From: Lumbricus rubellus
Taxonomy: Eukaryota; Annelida; Clitellata; Crassiclitellata; Lumbricidae
Assembly (NCBI GenBank): GCA_945859605.1
Contig: OX243811.1
Span: forward strand, 40,308,181 to 40,372,180
Direction: 5' to 3'
DNA length: 64,000 bases
The stretch's first letter is position 1; the number at the start of each line of letters is the position of its first letter. Below, one piece after another: positions 45,270 through 56,751 of the stretch. Position numbers and translations under genes: made by a program. The notes under the pieces were generated by a model. That model saw only the letters and a program-made list of their open reading frames with translations, ran no database searches and was not told the origin of the DNA.

Positions 45270-45304
<35 letters not shown>

Positions 45305-45949
45305 CATTTATATTATTTTTTAATTAGGCAACAACAGTACTTAATATGTATGGCACTTTGTCATTTCAATTTGTGTTTTTAATTCTATAAAGACTAAAGA
45401 TGGGTGAGAGGCCCGTGCTTGCTCTGCCCACGAGTCTGGAATTTCTACCTCTCGATCGCACGCTTGTAATGTATAGCCTATGGGTGCTCTCCTACGATCG
45501 ACAGCTTAAGTTTCACAGCTCGCATAAAAGGCGGCGGGATTCGAGAATGAGGTGACAGAGGAATAGAGCCGACGCTCGGTCGCGATGTTACCCGCCACAG
45601 TTTACACTCTGCACATCTTCAGCGCCAGTTTGCCTATAGGCCTGCCTGTCTCTGTCCGTCTCTGTCCGTCTCGCTGTTTCCTTTGGCTTTCCTTTATTCG
45701 CCTGCCTACTTCTATCTGTCTGCCTCAGTGACCCTGTCTTTTGTCAACCTGTCTCTGTTGGCCTGTCCCTGTGTCTGACCAGCAGAAGCTTGGCGTTCTA
45801 AGCGTCTGATTGATCCCTCCGACCCTCTTGGGACACAGCCCAACGGTCATAAGAGATTGCATACCAGCGCCTCGACCACTAATACCACTTCCACTGCCGC
45901 CACCGCCGCCACCGCCTATCCTTTCCCACCCAAGCAAACGTCACTTGCT

Positions 45950-46119
45950 CCGTCCGTCCGTCCGTCCGTCCGTCCGTCCGTCCGTCCGTCCGTCCGTCCG
46001 TCCGTCCGTCCGTCCGTCCGTCCGTCCGTCCGTCCGTCCGTCCGTCCGTCCGTCCGTCCGTCCGTCCGTCCGTCCGTCCGTCCGTCCGTCCGTCCGTCCG
46101 TCCGTCCGTCCGTCCGTCA
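45950..46119. repeat. (GTCC)n array, 170 bp
   Basis: About 42 perfect CGTC units. They are CpG-dense and adjoin the ZNF 5' region. Confidence 0.98.
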
Positions 46120-46129
46120 TTGCCTACAG

Positions 46130-47017
46130 CGTTGCTCCCCTACTCATCGCCGCTTGTAGCAGCAGGCGGCTAAAAATGTTATTTCTAGCGATCTATTGCG
46201 ATGTCTGTCGAGACATGCGCACAGACACGACGCCACAGACGCACGGCGAGAAAGAGAGATACGGACGGACGGACATCCGGCCATCACAGCGGAAACATAG
46301 GCAACGAAGAGGAACACCTCAGGTACAAAGGGCCTATTATCCGTCGGAGGAACGCAGCGCCAGTGGCAGCAGCGGCGGGGGAGGATTGGGTCGCACTCTC
46401 CCTGGGGATCCATCACGTGGTGGCTAAGAGCTAAAGGCATCGCTGGCCCCCTGGGGACTGGACCCGGCCGGCGGCGAAGGCTGCGTACGACCAGTGGCGA
46501 AGCAGCGGCGCTCGCCCAAAGGCTGCTGAGCTCCCAACGGCGCCCACAGCGAAAGGCCGGAGCCACACCATAGCGCTATATAATGACGGACCGCCCGTTC
46601 TCCTTCTCCCGTTGCAAGCGGCGACTCTAGCAGAGACGATTGCGAGTTTTATAATGGATTTTATACAAACCACAGACGTTAGGACAGGTAGAGCGCTTCA
46701 CGTAAACTTGTAGCCTATCGGTGACCGTGCGTCGGGAAAAGTCGAGTTTAACGCTGAAACGACAACATTTAAAAATCGCTGTTGGCTGAAGACATTCAGT
46801 TGAAACTATTTCGTAATAGGGTTTGAATCGAGTGCAAATCTTCTACTTGACGAATCGATTTACTTGACAACAGCAGACGGCTCCCTCCGAGACGCACAGA
46901 CGCTGTCAGCAAGAAGCGGGAAACGGACGAAGAGACGGACTGAGAGACGGAGACCCGCACCGCTCCGCTTTTACTCTGGCTCCAGTTTCAACGTAGAACG
47001 CCGGTTGTAGACAAACC
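46130..47017 (+). promoter_or_regulatory. CpG-rich 5' region of the ZNF gene
   Basis: The stretch before the MSRRKQ start codon is much richer in CG than the surroundings. A TATA-like CTATATAATG lies at 46576-46585, and a 5' leader of about 400 bp would follow. There is no direct proof of the transcription start. Confidence 0.45.
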
Positions 47018-47057
47018 ATGTCAAGAAGGAAACAGCTGAAGCCACGTTCGCTGAAAC
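47018..47057 (+). CDS. ZNF423: ZNF423/521-like exon 1 coding part (MSRRKQ)
   Basis: ACC ATG TCA AGA AGG AAA has a good initiation context. Thirteen codons are followed by AAAC and the donor GTAAGT at 47058. The upstream 5' leader is CpG-rich. The exon is far too short for ORF tools and is recognised only from the motif. Confidence 0.85.
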
Positions 47058-48714
47058 GTAAGTAAGAACATTTTAAGTAAATGACAATTTATTGCACGCA
47101 AATTTTCAAATCTTCTTTAAGCGCCTTGGACACGTTTGTGGACGATAATCGGAGTTCCGGAAAATTTCAAATTGTTTACAAAATAAAAGCATTCAATTAA
47201 TTACATCAATGAAGACAGATGGACGAATAATTATGTTTGCAAGATAAAAAAAATGCCTTTGGAGATTCAAAACATAATCTTTAGCATTAGAAACTGAATT
47301 TTAAGTAGGGCGACATCTATCGTTGAGCGGGAAATGGATGGCCACAAAATGTTCACAAATAACTAGTCCTGCATCGAAATTTGGGCTGAAGTAAGTTATA
47401 CTATTATAGAACGATGGCATTTCAGTTATGCGACCAAATTCTAAATGTGAAAGTTTAAGCCGCGCCGGGAACGAACGGCATAATTATTGGAAACCACAAG
47501 TCCACAACCACACACCTCGCAACGACCAGTATTTCCCAGAATTGGAAAGTCATTTTAATAAGGCCTAATGTCGTGCAGGCGATGCGGCCCTCTGGCGGAC
47601 AGAAAGTTTCGCATCTATTTACTTGACAAATGCATTAAGGGAGGAAAATGGGTGTGTTTTTAGAGTAGACTTACAACGTTGCCTGTCTGTGTAGAGTGAT
47701 GCAATTAATATCACTTTTCACCATTGGACCTGCCCTGTGGAATGCCCTCTCCTCCTCTTAACGTGTCTCCATTATTTCTAGAGCTGTTCCAATGTTCCCA
47801 CATCTTTGTCTCATCAAAACATAATATTTATTTCTTCTGTCAGGAACTTGCATTGGAGGTGCTACAGAATGAATGGTCTCTGCTGTGAAGGGTGCTGTTT
47901 AAGTTTCTATTTGCACAGGAGAAGGGTTTTGTCCGGGGGTGGGATTAATGTCCTAGGTTAAATGGGGGGGGGGGTTGTCTGTTTTTTTTGTCTGGGGTTT
48001 GTCCAGAGGTTTCGTTCAGGAGGTTAATGTCTGTTCTCCCCAGTTATTTTTGTACAATTCTCATACTGCTCATGAAAATTTTAAAATTTAAACATTCGTC
48101 TCAATTGAACTCTGCCACTGATTGCACTCTGCCAGTGCCAGTCCCAAGCCTGGATTAAGGAGGAGGGCGTCGCTAATGATCTTTGTTATCACACAGTGAC
48201 GTTGAACTCAAATTACTTTGCTGCCGGAAGTGACTGAATGTTCTCTTCAGAAAAACTGCATTGCATTACATTACATTGCCTTCAACTTCCATCACAAGTG
48301 GGGTGCGGTGGTCTAGTGGTAGCGTCGTTGCCTTGGAGCCGGAAGGTCCGAGGTTCGAATCCACCCTCAAGCCGCGTAAGGACCTTGGGCAAGTCCTTCA
48401 CTTACAATTGCTCAGTGCTTCGGCGTGAAACTCCGATGCAGTGTCCGCTCTGCATCGGGAGCGTCTCTGAGTAGAGAGAGCTTGAAGGGGCGCTATAACA
48501 GGTGCACATACAAACAAACAAACAAACACAATGGTCATTGACTTACGGTACAGTAACTACCGGTATACTATGGACCTTGATTGTGCAAATTCATGAAAGA
48601 AAATTGCTTATGTCACCATTGAGTAATGTCTAGTCACGATTATACTGATGCTCTGTCATCATCATAGTCATTGTCGTCGTCATCGTCGTCATCATCATTA
48701 TCATCATCAGCATC

Positions 48715-48779
<65 letters not shown>

Positions 48780-51700
48780 AAATCATCATCACCTTGAACT
48801 ATTGCTATGGTCAATTCCTTATGCCAGCCGTGGGGGGGGGGCTAAAAAAATTTGACTGTGGTTGGGGCGGAGACTTAGTCCAGATTTTTTTCTCGGCCGA
48901 AAAAGTTTATGACCTTTTTTAGTCATTGAGTTGAAATCTCATAAAAACATACTATTTTTTCGAACAAAAAAGTTGATGACCTTTTTTAGTCATTGAGTTG
49001 AAATCTCATAAAAACATACTATTTTTCCTGGACAAAAAGTCGATGACCTTTTTAGTCATTGAGTTTAAATCTCATAAAACATACTATTTTTCCGGGCAAA
49101 AAAGTTGGTGACCTCTTTTATAGTCATTCGATGGAATTTCGTTCCTGAAAAGAGCCAATTTCCCTGAATAAATTCTCGAGTTTGTACCTTCTTGGGGGGG
49201 GGCTAACCCCGGAAAAAGATACAATTTTCTGGTAAAAAACCTGAATCTGGGTTTTATTGGGAGGTGGTTTGAGCCCCCTATTTTCTGATAAACTGTGGCC
49301 ATGCTGTTAAGACGGCTGGAGAGCTGATTTATAAAACAACAAATAACGGCAGAAAGAAAAAAAGAATGAAATGATAGCCTTGACCATAAATTCTTGCTTC
49401 TCTTAGAAATTGCCATTTGGCAGGATTGATCACTTCATAGGTCGATGCTCTGTTAAACTCCCTCCTGATAAACCACACATACATTTTTAGTTTAATGTCT
49501 TTAATCCATTAAATCACATACATTTTTAGTTTAATCCATTAAAACTTCTTCAGCTTAGTACATTGATCCATTGATATAATTATTTCAATCTGGTACATTA
49601 AGAACACATCCAGTTTGACACATTACATACATCTTTCGCAGACTACAGAAAAAATGATAAAATACATTTCAACATTGCATAGGCCTACGTTTTCAAGGCC
49701 TGTGTATACATTGCAGAAAATTACAAAGTCCGCAGATGCGACTGACCATAATAATTATGTGTGATGACTATACAACTGTACTTAATTGAGAGGCATTGTC
49801 TCGTATACATCCGGGTCCATTTGGTATACAGTTATACCAGACGACATGATATATATATATATATATATATATATATCGTTGTCATCAGTTAGCAAGGGAA
49901 AAGGAGACGATAGGAGAAAGGTCAGGAACAGGTAATGGATTTATAAGGTTGTAGGTAATGTGGTAGCAACATGGTCTCCAGGTCTCCTGTAATCAAAAAT
50001 CAAAGATTTTGCCTTCATGGACCCATGTGCTATGCAGCTATAGAACCAGATCCCTCCATTGACACGTTGACACGCTGCTGCTTTAATTATTATCCGGTAG
50101 TCAAAGAGTGACATTCCTTTTGTTGTCAATAATATTGTTCAAAGTTTGGGGCTTTTAACAGAAGATTATTAGCAGGGTCTTTTCAGACAGTGAAAGACTG
50201 AAAGTCCACCAGTCCTCTCGTTCCAAAAAAGTAATTTCAGTCTCTGTTTGGTCACAAAGTCAGGTCAGCCGCGACCACACTGACCTGCTATCTTGTAACA
50301 CCCAGTTTACATGCACTGCCACTTGGGACTAATGCCTTGGTGTCTTCGGGAATAAAAAAATCAAACACAATCTCCTTCAGCAAATTTGTTAGCATTGGGA
50401 AATTAAATTGGGTAAGGTCTTTGAGACAGGCTACGCAGACTCTCACATCGCTTACACCGAGGTTTTCTATCCATCACCATGATCGCCTCCCGCGGAATAC
50501 TTTCTTGTAAATTTTCTTGGACTGACCATAACGCGGCCACTACTAGCCTATACTTATCAACATGCTCCACAGATAGTTAAATAGTGAGCTTTATGTAGGA
50601 CATTGGTGACGGGACCACTCTGACCTACTATCTTGTAACACCCAGTTTACATGCACTGCCACTTGAGACTAATGCCTTGGTATCTTCGGGAATAAAAAAA
50701 TCAAACACAATGATCTCCTTCAGCAAATTTGTTCGAACGGACGAACATGTAGATCTAGCTGTTCTTTCGTCATCAGCTGCCCTTCGAGGATCTTTTCGTA
50801 CCAGTCAGAAATTGATCGCCATTAATTTTTTGGCCAGCCTCCACTTAAGTGTAGTAAGTTGAGTCACTGTTGTGGAACTCCGCCACTGGTTGCACTCTGC
50901 CAGTGCCAGTCCCAAGCCTCGATAAAGGAGGAGGGCGTCGCTAATTGTCTTTGTTGCCACACAGTGACGTTAAACAGCAAATACACACACACACTCTTGT
51001 GGAGCAACTTAGGTGTCTTTCACAGACAAAATCCAACAGCAGTTGCTCAACTGCAGGAAGAGTCTTCCGTGAAGTGTCTGTGCCAGTCTACCAATTTCAG
51101 CATTTAGTTTCTTATCAATCGGGATCGGGTGCTGCCAAATATCAGCTGATCCTTGTTAGGCTTCGCTGGACATTCACATTTAACACGTGAATCTGTTTTA
51201 CGTAACTTGCGTCATCGCCAATAAGTTGCAATAACAATGTGCCCAACATAGACTTCACATGTATGTATATAATATGTATGTATGTATGTACATGTATGTA
51301 TGTATGTATGTATGTATGTATGTATGTATGTATGTATGTATGCATGCATGCATGTATGTGTGTGTATGTATGCGTATATGGGGGAAATGTCCTAGGGTAG
51401 GGGAATTGTTTGGGGGGAATTGTCGGGGGGAAATGTCCGGGAGGGAGGAATGTCCAGGGTGGGGAAATGTCCAGGGGGTAAATGTCCGGTCACCGTGCCA
51501 GTCTACCAACTTCAACATTTATTTTCTTATTAACCGGGACTGGATTCTATAAAATTATCAGCTGATCCTTGTTATTCTTAGCTGGACATTCATTCACATT
51601 CAATGAGTGAATCTGTTTTACGTAACTTGCATCATCGCCAATAACAATGTGCCCAACATAGACTTCACATATATGTATTTATGTATGTATGTATGTATGT

Positions 51701-52403
51701 ATGTATGTATGTATGTATGTATGTATGTATGTATGTATGTACTGAGGTTTGTGTGAATGTATGTATGTATGTATGTATGTATGTATGTATGTATGTATGT
51801 ATGTATGTATGTATGTATGTATGTATGTATGTATGTATGTATGTATGCATGTGTATGTATGTATGTATGTATGTATAGCCGCTCCCCGCCTGTGACTCCT
51901 CATCCTTTTTCCTTTACTCTCATCTTCTTTACCTCCAGTCATCTAGCTTCCACTTCATTACTACGCTTTACTCCAGTATACTACTCCTTTAAATTATAAG
52001 CAGTCTATGGAGAATGGTTGCTAATGAGCTTAGTTGCTATGGACGATGGTTGCTAAGGAGGCTGATCCTTAGGTTGGCTAACAATCCGGAAGGGTTTATC
52101 ATTATGATGCATACATACATATACATGTACATATGCATGTACAATCTGTATGTACATACATACATACATACATACATACATACACACATACATACATACA
52201 TACATACATACATACATACATACATACATACATACATACATACATGCTTGCATGCATATACAATGTTATACATACATACATACATACATACATACATACA
52301 TGCATACATACATACATACGTACGTACGTGCGTGCGTGCGTGCGTGCGTACGTACGTACATGCATACATACATACATACATACATACATACATACATACA
52401 TAC

Positions 52404-52434
<31 letters not shown>

Positions 52435-54195
52435 CATACATACATACATACATACATACATACATGCATATGAATTGGCATTCTGTCTCAATTGAACCCA
52501 GATTATGCCATGCACTGGTTAAAAGGACATATGCACTGAATTTCGAATATGATGCATGCTGTATTTTTTGTCTGGCCCCCTAGGTAGACCACCAGTCAGG
52601 CTGGCAGGCAGTATTAAAAGCTGACAGGTAGTTGCAAAAAGTGAACTTAATGAAATGGGAGAGATGTGGACAGACAGAAAGAGACATATTGTGAGACATT
52701 AAGACAATTCTCACACAGTCAGGCGCACAGCAGGAGGGGGCAGAGAGACAGACAGACAGAGAGACAGACAGACAGACAGAGTGGTGTGGTGTCTGTTAAC
52801 GGTCAACGACAGTGACGGACATTACAAGTAGGAATAACGGACAGAGACATTCAGACAGACAGACAGACACACAGGAAGACATTGGCAAGAGTGAAGGGCT
52901 GATGATGCTGCAGTCAGTGAGGAGTGACGGCATGACTAGCTGGACAGACAGACAAGCACATTGATAGATGGGAGAAAAAGGGCAAGTGCGAACTACAGAC
53001 AGCGGGTGAATATGGGAGTGACACACAGACAGAAAGACATATGGGCAGAGAGACAGACAGACACAGACGGGGGACAGGCAGACCGAAGTGCTGGCAGAAA
53101 GCTCCTTGGGCGTCGGCCGTGGTGGCCGAGGCTTAGTCCCAGTAGTGGTGGATCTGAGCGCGGCTGGTCGCTGGTCCCCCCTGGGATGGCTCCATCTACT
53201 TCATAATGTAACAACAGCGGGCGTGCGCCAACTACTTGCACGTCCCCTATCTCTGGCCGACGGACCGACCGACCGACCAGCGGAGAGGCGGTTGGCTGCT
53301 GCAGGACGGGGGATGGGACCGGCTGGTCCCCCGGCCACCACCGTCTTTATGCCAAAGTCGTTTCTCATTTGAGGCCGTCCCACGGGACGCGAAAAGCAAT
53401 TTCGCCGGTAGGGATCTGCGTTGGAGTAACACCGAAGGGGATCACTGTGTGCTGCTGCTGCTGGTGCTGCTGCAGCGCTTCCCACCCACCCATCCCCTCC
53501 CTTCCTCCTGCCTGGCATCACGCTTTCTTCCCTGTTCTGTTAACCCTCGATCGCTACAGCTTTCAATGCCGTATGTCGTCGTCCTGTGTTTCTTCCATGC
53601 TGATGTCTCTTCCACGCTATATGTCTCTCTCCTTCTCTTTGCCTCTTTGCCTCTTTTTATTCTGTTTGCTGCTCGCTCCTTCTCTTACTCTTCTCTCCTG
53701 TCTCTTTTCTTGTCTATTCCTGTCCTGTCCTATCCCTTCCTCTGTTTCGTCATACCCTTCTCCTTGTTTTCTTCCACTTATAGACATATCTTATTCTCTG
53801 CCATTCCATCTGCCTGGTTATGTCATCACCTTGGATTCCCAGCTAGTCATACTTCTTGATCACTGTAGGATGGAGTGCAATTGTGGACATAATTTTTGGT
53901 GGTGGTGGTGGTGGTGGTGGTGGTGGTGGTGGTGGTGGTGGTGGTGGTGGTGGTGGTGGTGGTGGTGGTGGTGGTGGTGGTGGTGGTGGTGGTGGTGGTG
54001 GTGGTGCTTAGTGACTGCCGTGGAGGAAGCGTTTTGAAGGATTGCATTGGAAAGCAGGTACTTTGTAATTTCTCTGACAGTAACTATGCACCATTGCACC
54101 TATTCTTGCATGGAGATCTAAATGTTTGGAGAGCTCCATGACATATACTGCATTATGTGTATGCTGTGGTGTGTGGGTGTGTGTCTGTCTGTCTT

Positions 54196-54241
<46 letters not shown>

Positions 54242-55196
54242 TTTGTATCTGTCTGCTGTTATCTCATTTCTCTGCTGGGCAGGTGTTTGTCTACAGGCGT
54301 TTATGCAGAAATCATCTAATGCTGACACAAGTGTCTAATCATGGCAACATTGGGCATGCAGCAGTATCCACAGCTGCTGTCTATTGGACAAATATTCTTC
54401 ATTCATTATTCATGAATGAATGATATTCTTGGCAGTACTTCCGTTTGATGACACCGTTATTACGCTGCTACAGGATAGCATTAGTTCACTTTTGATTAGA
54501 TTAGGAATGGATTGAATCTTGATCACAAATTGGTTTAACCAGATTTGCCCTAGGCTGATTGATTAATCGGAATCTGTGCTGCTTCTCTGGACAACATATA
54601 TGAATACCAGAAGAAGGAACATTTTATTTTTTTACCATGACCAATTTATTTTTCAATTACTAAAATATAATAACCTCTTTCAGTGACCTCCTGTGATATT
54701 CTTTAGAATTTAAATCCGTGCAAACTAGTAAAATGATGCCAATAGTACCATTTCTAGATTGGATATTAGATCATTAGGTGCTTTAGAGTAAACAAGTTCA
54801 TTCTGATTCTAATACATATTTTACTGAACATTACTGTTGAAAGACATATTAGTGTCTGATTTTTGCAGACTGTTCTGCATTGGCAGTGTCTGGCGTTGGC
54901 AGGAATTAGCTTCAGATGTTTTTAGACAATGTTGAACAGTTGTGGCAGAATGTTAGTATGCGATGTTTTGGTGGACATTAGTGTATAACATTGCCAGATG
55001 TTGTGTAATTTGACAGTAGCAGACATTTCATGTTATTTGGTGATTTGACGTTTTTCTTTTAATAACTTGAAGGTGAAGCGGTTGACGGTGAAGACTTTGT
55101 TGCCATGGTGACGGATGACGCTAAGGATGACGGGAAGTTAACGACGAGGAACAACAACAACGGTTCGTCAGCAACATTCGCATGCACGTACACACA

Positions 55197-55266
<70 letters not shown>

Positions 55267-56681
55267 AGGGAGATAGTGAGGGACAGTGCGATGGAAGGAC
55301 AGACAGACAGACATACAGAGAAAGAGAGAGAGAAAGAGAGAAACGGAGACAGAGAGAGTCATAAGAAAGGATAGAGATGCACATTAGTGTGGGGAGAGCC
55401 AGAGAGGGTGGCATACATAGGCGTACGGGAGATTTCAGCAGTGGGGGTGGCAAAGATTGAACTTCTGCCCGAAAAATATATCCGTCAAACCGTAAAAAAA
55501 GTTGACGACCTTTTTTTCTTCTTTTTTTCTTGTTTTCTTCTTAGTCATTTGATCTGTCTTTTCCCGAAAAACCGGACTTGCCCGAAAGTTGCTTTTTTTT
55601 AGTCATTCGGTCTGTCTTTGTCCGAAAACCCAACCAGACTTGCCCGAAAGTGGGGGGGGGGGGCAATTGCCCCCCCCCCTGCACCCCCGCCTCATACGCC
55701 TATGGTGGCATATAGGATGATGTTTTTGGGTGGAGTTGCATAGAGAAATGGAGAAAAGACAGGGGAAAGGAGATACCAGTAAAGACAGTGAAAGCTGGAG
55801 GCACCGACTTCCGGGTGAGAGGGTGATGGAAAAACAGTTTTGGTGTGAGAGCAAGAGGAAGAGTGAAGCAAAGAAAGGGAAAGAAGCAGATGGGGTGGAA
55901 AATACAGATGAATAAGACTGAGAGAGGCAGGAAGAAGACATAGAAGCAGGACGAGGCGGACAGAGTGAAAGACATGAAAGGATGTATGCGTGCACAATAC
56001 ACATAATGGCTCTCTACCCTATGTGTATATACGTATAGCAGAGCATTTCTATAGGGTTATTTGCGGTGTCAAGTTGGAGGCGTTGGGCAGTGACCGGGCA
56101 GAGAACAGTGGACGTAGGAATTAGGCCAGGACTCCTAAAATCCAAACTGTTTGTTAGCTGGTGTCTGTGCTTCTGTGCGTGTGCGTAACAGGTCGCCTCT
56201 TGCAACTTCTTCCTGTTCAGGAATATTTGATTAAAGATAAAACAGGTTTTACCGAACCCTAATTTTGTGCATTAAAGTTGGAAATTACTGATAAAATAGA
56301 AAAGGAGTTACGCGTTGAATAGAGAGGACTGAGAATTTGTTGTTTAAAAACTGAGCTGTTCATCATCAACTACAATCATATATCGGAAGTACTAAGTAGG
56401 TAATATTTAGCTCTGCTTAGCTGACAGTATAGCTTTGTAAGACGCCCTTGCTGTGTTACAGCGCCATATAAAAATTGTCGCAATTATTTTTTTACCCGAG
56501 GTATCAATGATCACTCAGGATTTATAAAAATTAGGGGCAGTGTTCTGGAATTATTAATATTATTGTTATCATGATTATTAGTAGGGCCTATTATTAATAT
56601 ATTTATTATTATTATTATTATTACTGTATTATTATATTATTATATTATTACTATATTATACTATTATTATTATTATTATTA

Positions 56682-56751
<70 letters not shown>

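Larger units (their letters stand above)
43161..45273 (-). mobile_element. decayed transposon with TTAGGGTG ends, copy 2
   Basis: The left end TTAGGGTGACAGTT and the right end AATTGTCACCCTAA are inverted. It sits inside (TA)n on both sides, so a target duplication cannot be read. The minus strand holds a decayed gene (43370-44576). A SINE (44831-45030) has inserted into it. Confidence 0.75.

Noticed and set aside
45810..46427. 205-codon frame with RPSV repeats
   Set aside because: Caused by the (GTCC)n array next to the CpG-rich ZNF 5' region; no recognisable domain.
51257..52466. CRISPR-like regular repeats
   Set aside because: These are uninterrupted tetranucleotide microsatellites without spacers in a eukaryotic genome.
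53236..54037. Frames of 207 and 222 codons ending in W or GGT-encoded runs
   Set aside because: Partly CpG-island sequence and partly (GGT)n; no homology or codon signature.
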